Part shown: piece by piece, positions 44,362-53,149 of the stretch
Numbering within the stretch: the first letter of the stretch is position 1
How the letters are laid out: each line of letters begins with the position of its first letter
Assembly: GCA_025149285.1 (NCBI GenBank)
Contig: CP102274.1
Span: 4,924,001 to 4,988,000, forward strand
Origin: Hungatella hathewayi
GTDB lineage: Bacteria > Bacillota > Clostridia > Lachnospirales > Lachnospiraceae
Length of the DNA: 64,000 nt
Direction: 5' to 3'
The notes under the pieces: model-generated
What the model was told of the DNA's origin: nothing
Databases searched by the model: none
What the model saw: only the letters and a program-made list of their open reading frames with translations
Made by a program: the position numbers and the translations under genes

Positions 44362-46224
44362 TTAGCAGCTGATCGTAACGCCTGTCTCGTACTTCTTGTC
44401 ATCGATGATCACACGAACATCGTAGGTACCCTTTAAGCCGGCCTTATTAATGTTGGTTCTCGTGTTTCTGTCATCGGAATCAAGGAATGTACCGCAGCAC
44501 ATCGCCAGGAACGGAACCGCCGTCGTGGAGATGAAGTAACGGTGAACCTCTTCGCCCTGCTCTAACAGAAGCATAACCAGCTGGCCCTTTTCGAAACGGG
44601 AGAAGAATGTGAAACGGTCAATCTCGTCCTCGATTCTCGCGTTACAGCTCTCCGGAAGCATCTCGCCTGACGGATCTAACGGGATCTCGGTATCGAATTC
44701 CTTCGTAACACCCATCTCGCCTAAAATCTGGCCTTTGCCCAGTTCTAAGTTGATGCCGTCGCTGTATAATTTCAGCTTCTCGCCGCGGTAGTAGTTGCCC
44801 GGTACGTGTAAATCAAGCATCTTCTTGTTGTCGCAGATCTCAACGGTGATACTCTCCAAACGGCCGCCCTGATCCTTTGCAAACGCGCCCAGCGCCTCGG
44901 AAGGATTTCCCTCTGAATCGTATGCGATACCGCCGGAATGAACCATATAGTGTCCTTCGTTGTAGTACTCTACGTTACAGATGTATGGAGAGAAGAACTC
45001 AGCTCCTCTGTCCTTGCCGTACTGCCATACCTGCTCGATGGTCATATCGTCGGTATTGATTTTATAACGTACGCCTCTGGAGTAGTTGTCTTTTGCAGCC
45101 AGATAGTTCTCTTTATTCTTGGAACCATAGTGATGGTTGTCGAAGCACATAACATCTCCGTCAGGAGTGATCACGCAGGCATGCTGCTCATACTGCCATC
45201 CGAAGTTATTGCCGACTGGTTTGAAGAAATACTTCTGCATCTCTTCCGGCCAGCCTTCCGGATCACCGATGATCCAGTTCAGATCTCCGGTCTCATAATC
45301 GATGTTTACGATGGAATCAATGTGACGTCCGGAGAAGGTTAAGGAGTTGGTGTTCTTATCGTACCATACGGCATTGTTGTGGAACCAGTCATGGTCAGAC
45401 CAGCTTCCGGATCTGCTTACCGTCTTCGGATCAAGGAACTTCTTGTAGTCCCAGGTCTTTAAGATCTCGCCTGTGTTGCGGTCGATCAGAACGCACATGT
45501 CTTCTACAGTCTCGCTGGTTAAATCGTCTGTCAGGCTTAAGAGATTGCCGTCTTCCATCTCGAACTCATCGTGATGGTAACCGCCCGGGAGACGGAATTC
45601 TTTGTAGATCTTGCCGCATGGGCTGATCTCGTATAAACCGGACATGTAATATGGCATCTGGATAACTCTGTGGGAACCCATGATTAAGTTGCCGTTTTTC
45701 AGTCTCTTCACGTCGAATACACACGGAACCGTCATATGCCATCTCGCATCACCCGCATAGTCAAATCCGACTGCCAGATCCTCGCCTGCCGGAGATACCA
45801 GGATGATGTTGTCCTGTAAATACTCAGGAGTGGTATCCATGGAATAGATGACTTCCTTGCCGTCAAATACGTCCGGCACATCGATGGTGATAATATTGGA
45901 TTCACCGCGGTAAGCCCGGATCTCAACTCTGTTCTGATAATCGGAATACAGTCCCACGATTGGAAGCACATGCTTCTTTGCCTTCGGGAATGTGTGACTG
46001 ATATTTCCCTGAGGTGTCTTGCCAAGGACTGTTACGGTAACTGCTGTCTCTTTTTCCGTATTGAAGCATACAACTGCGGATAACGGATTCACCAGATAAG
46101 CGTTATACGTTACCAGCGGATTGGCAATGGTATAATTACCTGCCTCAAACTTTGCCAGCATCGCCTGCTCTGCTTCGTACTGTCTGTTAATAATATGATC
46201 TTCAAATGAATATTTTACTGACAT
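44362..46224 (-). CDS. Arylsulfotransferase (ASST) family protein, first copy
   Basis: 620 residues. Same domain order as its downstream paralogue: N-terminal Ig-like part (YTIANPLVTYNAYLVNPLSA), then propeller with GGYHHDEFEMEDG, HDWFHNNAVWYD, SGRHID, YEQHACV (H348) and HYMVHSGG (H429). The 81-residue distance between H348 and H429 is close to that between H356 and the sulfo-accepting H436 of E. coli AssT, so H429 is the inferred sulfohistidine. No signal peptide, so cytoplasmic. It lies 51 nt after the thioredoxin gene and is probably in the same operon. Confidence 0.87.
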   Translation of the reverse strand: MSVKYSFEDHIINRQYEAEQAMLAKFEAGNYTIANPLVTYNAYLVNPLSAVVCFNTEKETAVTVTVLGKTPQGNISHTFPKAKKHVLPIVGLYSDYQNRVEIRAYRGESNIITIDVPDVFDGKEVIYSMDTTPEYLQDNIILVSPAGEDLAVGFDYAGDARWHMTVPCVFDVKRLKNGNLIMGSHRVIQMPYYMSGLYEISPCGKIYKEFRLPGGYHHDEFEMEDGNLLSLTDDLTSETVEDMCVLIDRNTGEILKTWDYKKFLDPKTVSRSGSWSDHDWFHNNAVWYDKNTNSLTFSGRHIDSIVNIDYETGDLNWIIGDPEGWPEEMQKYFFKPVGNNFGWQYEQHACVITPDGDVMCFDNHHYGSKNKENYLAAKDNYSRGVRYKINTDDMTIEQVWQYGKDRGAEFFSPYICNVEYYNEGHYMVHSGGIAYDSEGNPSEALGAFAKDQGGRLESITVEICDNKKMLDLHVPGNYYRGEKLKLYSDGINLELGKGQILGEMGVTKEFDTEIPLDPSGEMLPESCNARIEDEIDRFTFFSRFEKGQLVMLLLEQGEEVHRYFISTTAVPFLAMCCGTFLDSDDRNTRTNINKAGLKGTYDVRVIIDDKKYETGVTISC

Positions 46225-46275
46225 AATGATACCTCCCCGTATCTGTTCTTTTTCGTCTAGGTTCTGATTAAGATC

Positions 46276-46587
46276 TTATCTGTGCTCTTCCACCAGCTTG
46301 ATAATAACCGGCTTCTGCTGTAAACCCTGAAGACGTCCTACTTCCTCGCCTTCTTTTAAAAGAACCAGAGTTGGGTATCCCGTTACGCCGTATTCTGCAG
46401 TTAAGTCTTTGTTCTGGTCGAAATCAACCTTTAAAATGGTCAGGTCATCGCCAAATTCCTTCTCCACATCTTTCAATACAAATCCCAACATCTTACATGG
46501 TCCACAGGTGGTAGAAAAAAAGTCTGCCAGTACCAGGCCCTTTCCGGCCAGTTCTTTGAATTCTTCGCTGTTTACTTCTTTTAACAT
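46276..46587 (-). CDS. trxA: Thioredoxin
   Basis: 103 residues with the active site TTCGPCK (C28, C31) and the cis-Pro region TGYPTLVLLKEG. No signal peptide, so cytoplasmic. Proximity to ASST genes recalls UPEC E. coli, where assT lies with dsbL/dsbI, but here the partner is a reducing thioredoxin with its reductase. It could release sulfite from a protein thiosulfonate as in thioredoxin-dependent APS/PAPS reductases. AGAAAGGA precedes the start. Confidence 0.93.
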   Translation of the reverse strand: MLKEVNSEEFKELAGKGLVLADFFSTTCGPCKMLGFVLKDVEKEFGDDLTILKVDFDQNKDLTAEYGVTGYPTLVLLKEGEEVGRLQGLQQKPVIIKLVEEHR

Positions 46588-46658
46588 AATCTTACATCCT
46601 TTCTATCTTTTTGTATTAATTCCACACTGTTTTCCCATTCTAAGCATACTGTCTTCAT

Positions 46659-46680
46659 TTTATTGCAATTTTACAATAAA
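46659..46680. promoter_or_regulatory. Palindrome in the thioredoxin/ASST promoter region
   Basis: TTTATTG, 8 nt, CAATAAA, about 70 nt upstream of the thioredoxin start. The 196-nt gap to trxB is AT-rich and probably holds a promoter. The palindrome is a candidate activator site; the Crp/Fnr protein at 49444 is one possible binder, although the spacing differs from the box at 49233. Confidence 0.35.
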
Positions 46681-46783
46681 GTAAAATTCTAATTTTTTAT
46701 CTAACAATAAAATTACGTTATGGTTAGTCATAAGAAAACAGGTGGTTAGGAATCGCTGTCTCTGCACGCATACTTCGTGCTTC

Positions 46784-47710
46784 TTAATCCTCTAAATTCT
46801 GTACGTAATGGGAAGCCTCCTGGGCTGCGATTGCACCATCCGCGCAGGCTGTGATTACCTGACGTAAATTCTTCGTCACACAGTCGCCAGCTCCGTAGAC
46901 GCCTTCCACCTTCGTGTGCATCTTCTCGTCAACTTCCACGTATCCAAACTGGTTTAACACGCCTAAATCCTTTAAGAATTCCGTGGTCGGTGTGAGTCCG
47001 ATATATTCAAACACGCCGTCACAGGAAACCGTATTCTCTTCTCCGGTCTTCGTGGATTTGAAGTGAACGCCGGTAAGCTTTGTATCTCCGGTAAAATCCA
47101 GAATATCCTGATATGGATAAACGGTTACGTGATCCATGGCGCGAAGCTTGTCGCAGGCCATGGGATCTGCCGTTAAATCGAACATGGTTACGATGGTCAG
47201 TGATTTAACGATACCGGCCAGGAATATGGATTCCTCGACCGCAGAGTTTCCTCCGCCGATTACCACCACGTCTTTATCGCGGTACTGGGCTCCGTCACAG
47301 ATGGCACACCAGCTGATTCCGTTGCCGCGGAACTTATCTTCGCCCGGGATATCGAGACATCTTGGTCTCGTTCCGGTCGCAAGGATAATGGCCTTTGCCG
47401 TAAATTCCTTGTCGTCTTCCTCGCAGAGGACCTTCTTTACTTTTCCCTCATCCAAGATCTCTTTTACCGTGCCGTAATCGAACGCGATATTCTCAAACTG
47501 CTGGGTATGTTCAAACATCTGATAGGCCAGCTCCGCTCCGTTGATCGTTCCGACTCCCGGATAATTCTGAATTTCATTTGTATTGATAATCTGTCCGCCC
47601 GGGGCCAGCTTGTCGAGAAGCAGAACATTCATGTCCGCTCTCGCCGCGTAGATTGCCGCCGTCATACCGGCAGGACCCGCGCCAACAATAATTACATCAT
47701 ACTGTGCCAT
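46784..47710 (-). CDS. trxB: Thioredoxin reductase-like flavoprotein with atypical NAD(P)H site
   Basis: 308 residues. FAD motif GAGPAGMTAAIYAARA, redox pair WCAICDG (C135, C138), nucleotide loop IGGGNSAVEE at 151-160, and C-terminal GAGDCVTKNLRQVITACADG. The HRRxxxR motif that holds the NADPH 2'-phosphate is absent: residues ~174-180 read VTMFDLT. The electron donor may therefore be NADH or ferredoxin. It lies 22 nt after the DASS permease and upstream of the thioredoxin gene. Confidence 0.93.
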   Translation of the reverse strand: MAQYDVIIVGAGPAGMTAAIYAARADMNVLLLDKLAPGGQIINTNEIQNYPGVGTINGAELAYQMFEHTQQFENIAFDYGTVKEILDEGKVKKVLCEEDDKEFTAKAIILATGTRPRCLDIPGEDKFRGNGISWCAICDGAQYRDKDVVVIGGGNSAVEESIFLAGIVKSLTIVTMFDLTADPMACDKLRAMDHVTVYPYQDILDFTGDTKLTGVHFKSTKTGEENTVSCDGVFEYIGLTPTTEFLKDLGVLNQFGYVEVDEKMHTKVEGVYGAGDCVTKNLRQVITACADGAIAAQEASHYVQNLED

Positions 47711-47732
47711 GATACATAACTCCTTTCTAAAC

Positions 47733-49208
47733 TTACATTAACAGATTTGCTAACGGGACGCCGACTACAAGGACGATAATCAGCTCCAGGATAACGAATG
47801 GAATCGTATACTGGTAAACGTACTTGGTCGGAACCCATTCCTTGTTGCTGTGCAGAATCGCCGCGAACGGGGATGCTGCCGGTGTAATAGCCGCCGATAA
47901 CAGAACAAAGATGATTAACAGCGTTACGATCGGTGCCGGGTTGGCTCCGGTCTGGATACAATATGTAACGATAACCGGCTGCAGAATCATACCGATTACC
48001 AGGCTGTTGCAGAGATTGGTTAAGAGAACCGCCATCGCCATCAAAAGAACGGTGAAGACCATCGGTGACATTCCCTGGAAAATCGGGGAAAGAACAACGC
48101 TTAAGAAAGCGGAAACACCGGTATTCTCACTCGTCAGCACGCTTCCCAAAAGGATCGCGGCAACGATGATAAAGTATGCGCCCCAGTTAAAGTTGGTGGC
48201 CATAACCTGCGGAATCTCCAAAACGCTCTTTCCGTTGAGACGGATCGCTGCCAGAGCGGCTACCATGAAAAGGGCCAGACCCAGGCTGTTGGAGGAGAGG
48301 AACGCCATTCCCGGCAGTGACGGGAAAAGGCTCGGAAGAAGCATGCCCAGAATCAGAATCACAAAGCTGGCGCCAATGATCTTCTGTCTCGGTTCCATAG
48401 GCGGAAGCGGATTCTTATTGAGCATCTCCACATCGTAATTCTTTAATTTCGTTACATCCGGGCGAATGACAAACTTCGCAAACAGGATATTGGCCACGAT
48501 CATAATGAGACCGAGTATAATGGCAACGCCCATGTAAGCCGCATTATTGACTACAATCGGGCCTCCGGGAAGATTTGCCGTAATATTGGTAAAGTTTGTA
48601 AGCAGCGCCAGACCATTCTGGGCGAACGGCGCCATCGGGAAGCCGATCAGGGACGCGACAACCACCAGGGTCAACATGACGCGGGGAAGTGCATCTCCCT
48701 TCTTATAACCAACCTCCTCAAACACATCATAGAGAACCGGCCAGAACAAGAAGATCGCAGTAAACGGGCTGATAAAACCGCCCAGAAAATAACAGCCGAT
48801 ACAGATTACGAACATCAGAAGCCATGGCTTGCCATTCGTGAATTTTCTTGTTAAAAAGAAACGGCCTATGTAAAGCGTAATCTTATAATAAACAAGACCG
48901 CCAGCCATAATCAGCAGGAAAAATACCTGAGCCACAACCGGTGCTCCGAATGCTTCCTTGAGCAGACCTGCCATCGGCATATAATTCGATAAACCGACCA
49001 TAGCGATGGACATTAAACTCCCCCAAAGCGGATCTACAAAAGTCCAAAGATAAAGTGTTCCGATAAAGATTCCCAATACTTCCATACCAATAGAAGTAAC
49101 CTCCGGGAGATTCAGCGGGAGGAAACGGAAAAATACCATAATTCCTACACCGATCAGAGAATGAATTAAAAACATTTTTTCTCTCTTACGCTCATTTTGA
49201 TTCGCCAT
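47733..49208 (-). CDS. DASS/SLC13-family anion permease
   Basis: 491 residues from ATG 49208 (MANQNERKREKMFL); an upstream extension to 49262 would cross the palindrome at 49233 and is unlikely. About 11-12 membrane helices with SLC13/CitT-like features (GGFISPFTAIFLFWPVL, FNWGAYFIIVAAILLGSVL, LLSAAITPAASPFAAILHSN). The family imports sulfate, dicarboxylates or other organic anions. Upstream of trxB, trx, two ASST genes and asrABC, an organosulfate, sulfonate or related sulfur anion is the inferred cargo. Confidence 0.85.
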   Translation of the reverse strand: MANQNERKREKMFLIHSLIGVGIMVFFRFLPLNLPEVTSIGMEVLGIFIGTLYLWTFVDPLWGSLMSIAMVGLSNYMPMAGLLKEAFGAPVVAQVFFLLIMAGGLVYYKITLYIGRFFLTRKFTNGKPWLLMFVICIGCYFLGGFISPFTAIFLFWPVLYDVFEEVGYKKGDALPRVMLTLVVVASLIGFPMAPFAQNGLALLTNFTNITANLPGGPIVVNNAAYMGVAIILGLIMIVANILFAKFVIRPDVTKLKNYDVEMLNKNPLPPMEPRQKIIGASFVILILGMLLPSLFPSLPGMAFLSSNSLGLALFMVAALAAIRLNGKSVLEIPQVMATNFNWGAYFIIVAAILLGSVLTSENTGVSAFLSVVLSPIFQGMSPMVFTVLLMAMAVLLTNLCNSLVIGMILQPVIVTYCIQTGANPAPIVTLLIIFVLLSAAITPAASPFAAILHSNKEWVPTKYVYQYTIPFVILELIIVLVVGVPLANLLM

Positions 49209-49232
49209 GTCTTGAAACCCCTTTTCTACCAT

Positions 49233-49252
49233 ATTGTTAAAAATATAACAAT
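49233..49252. promoter_or_regulatory. Crp/Fnr-type palindrome upstream of the permease
   Basis: ATTGTTA, 6 nt (AAAATA), TAACAAT: perfect 7-bp arms with the N6 spacing typical of Crp/Fnr family sites. It lies between the permease start and the divergent Crp/Fnr-family gene. Confidence 0.6.
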
Positions 49253-49443
49253 GAGGGCACAATAAGGCCCGAAAACATACCTTTTATACTTTTCCGGCTC
49301 ATTTACTCCCATACATTGTTGATTCAATTTTATCATATATCTGCTCATAGAAAAATAACACAGGTTATAAATCTGGTTATTTTGACAAAATTATGATATA
49401 CTAAATCCGATCTTTTATTACTATCGCAGGGAACGGAGAAAAC

Positions 49444-50112
49444 ATGAACGAATCACTCTTAAAAATCATCACAGACAGCGGAACGCGCATCACAATGCCC
49501 AAGGACATTGTTCTTAATAAAAAGTATGACAAGTATATATCAAACTATGTCTATTTGCTGGAAGAAGGAATCTGTGCACTCAACAGCATCACGAAGCAGG
49601 GGGAAGAAAAAGTATATTTATACTTCCGTCCCAACCGCCTCATCGGCTTTAACCAGTTTGTAGTCAGTGCGGAAAAACTCAACGCCAGTACGCCGGAGTT
49701 TTCGGTTGTCACAAAAACCACATGCACCCTTTGCCAGATCCCCTATTCCGCCTTTCAGGAGCTGATCGTAAAGAACCCGGAGTTTAACGCATTTTTTATA
49801 GAGACGCTGGCGGACAACTATAACGATGCTTTGATACATTTTCACTTAATGCAGGAGGAATCAGTTGTGGTCCGGCTGTGTCATCTGCTGTTTGAAGTAT
49901 CACAGCTCAGGGGGGGGAAGCGGGTCGTTCCCCGTTTTTTTACATACGCGGAAATGGCCAAATACCTGGGCTGCCACTCCGTAACCGTGTCACGGATTAT
50001 GGCAAAGCTGAAGCAGAAGGGGTATGTGACGAAGACGCCGTCTGGAATTGCGATTGAGCAGGAGGAGGCGCTGCAGGAATTGATTAATTCGGAATCCCGC
50101 TTTCAGTATTGA
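49444..50112 (+). CDS. Crp/Fnr-family transcriptional regulator
   Basis: 222 residues. An N-terminal cyclic-nucleotide-binding-like beta-roll (~20-115; YLLEEGICALNSITKQGEEK) is followed by a C-terminal winged helix with the recognition helix in AEMAKYLGCHSVTVSRIMAK. No N-terminal Cys cluster as in Fnr is present, so it probably senses a small molecule. Divergent from the sulfur operon with a matching palindrome between, it is the likely regulator. RBS ACGGAG. Confidence 0.9.
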   Translation: MNESLLKIITDSGTRITMPKDIVLNKKYDKYISNYVYLLEEGICALNSITKQGEEKVYLYFRPNRLIGFNQFVVSAEKLNASTPEFSVVTKTTCTLCQIPYSAFQELIVKNPEFNAFFIETLADNYNDALIHFHLMQEESVVVRLCHLLFEVSQLRGGKRVVPRFFTYAEMAKYLGCHSVTVSRIMAKLKQKGYVTKTPSGIAIEQEEALQELINSESRFQY

Positions 50113-50136
50113 AAGCGGGATTCTCTTATAAGTTAT
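50091..50136. terminator. Bidirectional terminator between regulator and tannase genes
   Basis: GAATCCCGCTTTCA and TTGAAAGCGGGATTC pair almost perfectly over 14 bp with a small loop, followed by TCTTAT. It overlaps the last codons of the regulator. Confidence 0.8.
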
Positions 50137-50140
50137 ATTA

Positions 50141-51505
50141 TTATTTTTTACAAACGGTCTTAATCCAGTTAAAAAGTTCTTCCAGATCATAATCGCCTGC
50201 GTGAGGAACTCCCCATGGCAGATGATAGTCCACTAAAAGTCCTTCGTTTCGCAGTCCAGCTGTCAGTATGGCGGAAATCGCAAGGGATGTGTCCCGGTCC
50301 GCGGCTCCATGACGGATTCGGAAATACTTTGCTTTCTTTGCAATCGGATCCTGTATGTAATTCATGGGATTCATCTGTCTGATCTGAACTTCGTCCGCCA
50401 TTTTCCCGGAAACCGCAGAATGTTTTAATGAAAATGATGTAAAATGACGACGCTCTGTGTCAGAAGAACCGAACAATTCATTTTCCGGGGTGGCAAGATG
50501 CACATCATCAAAGGCTGGAGCCGTCTTCATTCTCGTCCGGTACTTAATGAAAGAATCCCAGTCCAGCCCCACTGGACGGCCGTTTTCCATTGTCAGCCAG
50601 GTCAATGCTTCCAGGTCAGTACCGCATTCTGCCGCACGATCAGCTGACTTAAGAACATACTCTGCAATATATTCCTTAAAGCTCCCGTTTCCGTCTTCCT
50701 TAAGGGTAAGCTGTCTCCCGGAATCTCCTACCAGTTTCAGGCTGTTTAAATAAGATGGAAAAAGCAGTTTCTCCATGGCAGATAGTTTCTTCTGCTCTTC
50801 CGACATAACACCGCTTTTCTCTCCCCAGTAGTAATCATCGAACCCACAAAATTCCCATTCATATGCCATATCCGCATGTTCCAAATTTGTAATTGGACAG
50901 TAACAGGAGGCTGCATACACATCGTCGGTTTCCTCCGCGGCTCCGATCTCTTCTAAATATGGTTCGTAATCCGGGTGATTTCCCGTTGTTCCCAGGAGTG
51001 CTGATAAGGCTCCGCCGGCGCTTGTCCCATTGGAGATAATCTTATCCACATCTCCTGGTATTTGGTCCCGGTTATGCTTAAGATAACGGATCGCTGCCTT
51101 TAAATCCACAATACAGGCAGGTGCATTTCCAATAAACGCGCCTTTTTCATCCTTCAAGCCACGGCCTCTGGCACCGGGAGAGACTACAACATAACCATTT
51201 AAAATGGCATAAAACGACGCGTTGGGCTCTCCACTCCGGTTGGGTCCCGGCGGTTCAGGCAGTCCCGGCATATAACCACCTACCGTATTCGGAAAAAACA
51301 CAGGCACCTTTTTTAACTGCTCTTTCCCGTCCGCTTCCTCATAGTACCACTCGGGTACAAAAATACTCAGACTTTGATGTTCTCTGTCCACCGGCTTTCC
51401 AGCATAGACTATATTCTCAAAGGCGCGGTATTTGATATGCTTATCCAATATGCTGATTTCCCGGATCGTATAATTTTCCTCATGAAACTTAAGTGATATG
51501 CTCAT
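50141..51505 (-). CDS. Tannase-family (subtype B) esterase
   Basis: 454 residues. Strong block similarity to Lactobacillus TanLp1-type tannases: PVFFPNTVGGYMPG, NGYVVVSPGARGRG, IVDLKAAIRYLKHNRDQIPG, nucleophile elbow SNGTSAGGALSAL, CYCPITNLEHADMAYEWEF, acid in RHGAADRDTSLAI, and His in GVPHAGDYDLEELFNWI. The enzyme hydrolyses galloyl or related hydroxybenzoate esters. No signal peptide, so it acts inside the cell. Last gene of the dipeptide-type ABC operon, which suggests that the transporter brings in its ester substrate. Confidence 0.92.
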   Translation of the reverse strand: MSISLKFHEENYTIREISILDKHIKYRAFENIVYAGKPVDREHQSLSIFVPEWYYEEADGKEQLKKVPVFFPNTVGGYMPGLPEPPGPNRSGEPNASFYAILNGYVVVSPGARGRGLKDEKGAFIGNAPACIVDLKAAIRYLKHNRDQIPGDVDKIISNGTSAGGALSALLGTTGNHPDYEPYLEEIGAAEETDDVYAASCYCPITNLEHADMAYEWEFCGFDDYYWGEKSGVMSEEQKKLSAMEKLLFPSYLNSLKLVGDSGRQLTLKEDGNGSFKEYIAEYVLKSADRAAECGTDLEALTWLTMENGRPVGLDWDSFIKYRTRMKTAPAFDDVHLATPENELFGSSDTERRHFTSFSLKHSAVSGKMADEVQIRQMNPMNYIQDPIAKKAKYFRIRHGAADRDTSLAISAILTAGLRNEGLLVDYHLPWGVPHAGDYDLEELFNWIKTVCKK

Positions 51506-51517
51506 TGTATCCTCCTG

Positions 51518-53137
51518 TCAGTTATAAAGCCAGGAAGATGCTTCCTCCGTATACGTCACATCTCCCGGGAATACGATATAATCATCTTTCGTTCTGACGT
51601 TCTCGATCCCTTTACGGAAAACGTAATAATTTGTCTTATTCATAAGAGGATAAATCGGAATATTCTCCATGAAAATAGAAACAAGCTTTGACACTTTTTC
51701 ATTATCCCCATCTTTTAAAGCTTCGTCCAGTACATTCTGGAATTCATCATCATCCCAAAATCCGCGGATATTCTTATTGCGGTTTACCTGGTTGCCAAAG
51801 AAGAACAGAATTGATCCCTTGGTTGTATACTCGTTAATCTGCATGTCCCAGGTGTCCTTCTGGGTCAGAAGTGTATTATAAGAACCTGCGTCAAAAATGC
51901 TGATTTCCACTTCAATGCCGATCTGCTGTAAATACGCCTGGATAATCTCCGCTGCCGCTTTATGAGTGCTTACGTCATCGGTAGCAAGTCTGAGTTTTAG
52001 CTCTCCAGGCTGGTATCCTGCTTCTGCCAGGCAAGTCTTTGCCTTTTCCTGGTCAAACGCATAAGGATTACTGTTTTCCAGATCATCGCTCCATTCAGGA
52101 TTATTTGGAGTCACCACAGAACAGGCCGGATGAGCGAAGCCTTTATATACGGCCGCCACAATTGCTGAATTATCAATTGCACATGAAATGGCCTGTCTTA
52201 ATGATTTGTTACTGCAAACACTTCCTTCAGAACTGTTAAAATAAAGACTGGGTGTGCTGCTGGTTTTCACTTCAAGAACATCATAATCGCTGTTGTTCAT
52301 CAATCCTTCCAGCTCCGTCAGCGGTGGATCATAGACAAAATCCACATCACCGCTCTCCAGGGAAATAGTTCTCTGAGCTTCTTCCGGAATAAATTTATAA
52401 ATGATACGGTCCACGTTCCTCTGCTGAATCTCGGTTTGTCCTGCATTCCAGTAGTTCTCATTCTTCTCCAGCACAACTTCCACGCCCGGTGTATAACCTG
52501 TCACCTTGTACGGTCCGGTACCTACGGGGGTAGTAATCATCTGGTCTTTACTCTCCTCAAAATCGGCTTTTGATACAATGTCAATTCTCGTAATATCGTT
52601 CCAGAACAATACATTCTGCTGCAGAATCGGAATTACCATGGTGTAATCATCCGTGATTTCAATATTATCATAATCGATATTGGTGGTATGGCGCGCAAAT
52701 TCTGCAGAATCCTTTGCGTATTCAAGGCTGAATTTCACATCTTCTGTGGTTAATTTCTTTCCGGAATGTGTAGTGATATTATCATAAAGCGTAATCTTTA
52801 AATGAAGCTCATCGATCCATTCAAAGTCCTTTACGAGCAGAGGGGATACCTCTCCATTATAATCCCACTCGAACAGTCTTTCGTAGTAATTCATGCGCTG
52901 TTCCATAAATGCCTGTTGGTTAATGGTGGAAGGCTGTAAGCTGGAAGGATCATTGGTAATCTCCATCACGATTGTAGATTGTCCTTCTTCCTTTGCTCCA
53001 TTCTGGGCTGTCTCTGCGTTCTTCGTATCCGCAGTTCCAGCCGTTCCCGCAGTTTCACCGTTCCCTCCGCAGCCGGATAGAACACCAGCCGTCATTGCTG
53101 CAGCCAGCAGCAGGGATACTATTTTTCTTCTCTTCAT
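51518..53137 (-). CDS. ABC transporter substrate-binding lipoprotein, family 5 (dipeptide/nickel/oligosaccharide type)
   Basis: 539 residues. Signal peptide MKRRKIVSLLLAAAMTAG with lipobox VLSGCGG (Cys near 23), then a low-complexity Ala/Thr/Glu linker. The SBP_bac_5 fold follows (LKITLYDNITTHSGKKLTTEDVKF would be the conserved entry block; TPVGTGPYKVTGYTPG; LRQAISCAIDNSAIV). Such proteins bind peptides but also glycosides and other ligands. Unusually it is downstream of the permease and ATPase genes and directly before the tannase gene. Confidence 0.92.
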   Translation of the reverse strand: MKRRKIVSLLLAAAMTAGVLSGCGGNGETAGTAGTADTKNAETAQNGAKEEGQSTIVMEITNDPSSLQPSTINQQAFMEQRMNYYERLFEWDYNGEVSPLLVKDFEWIDELHLKITLYDNITTHSGKKLTTEDVKFSLEYAKDSAEFARHTTNIDYDNIEITDDYTMVIPILQQNVLFWNDITRIDIVSKADFEESKDQMITTPVGTGPYKVTGYTPGVEVVLEKNENYWNAGQTEIQQRNVDRIIYKFIPEEAQRTISLESGDVDFVYDPPLTELEGLMNNSDYDVLEVKTSSTPSLYFNSSEGSVCSNKSLRQAISCAIDNSAIVAAVYKGFAHPACSVVTPNNPEWSDDLENSNPYAFDQEKAKTCLAEAGYQPGELKLRLATDDVSTHKAAAEIIQAYLQQIGIEVEISIFDAGSYNTLLTQKDTWDMQINEYTTKGSILFFFGNQVNRNKNIRGFWDDDEFQNVLDEALKDGDNEKVSKLVSIFMENIPIYPLMNKTNYYVFRKGIENVRTKDDYIVFPGDVTYTEEASSWLYN

Positions 53138-53149
53138 AAACTTTTCCTC

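Noticed and set aside
49209..49262. N-terminal extension of the DASS permease
   Set aside because: It would place the Crp/Fnr palindrome inside the coding region and has no ribosome site; ATG 49208 fits better.
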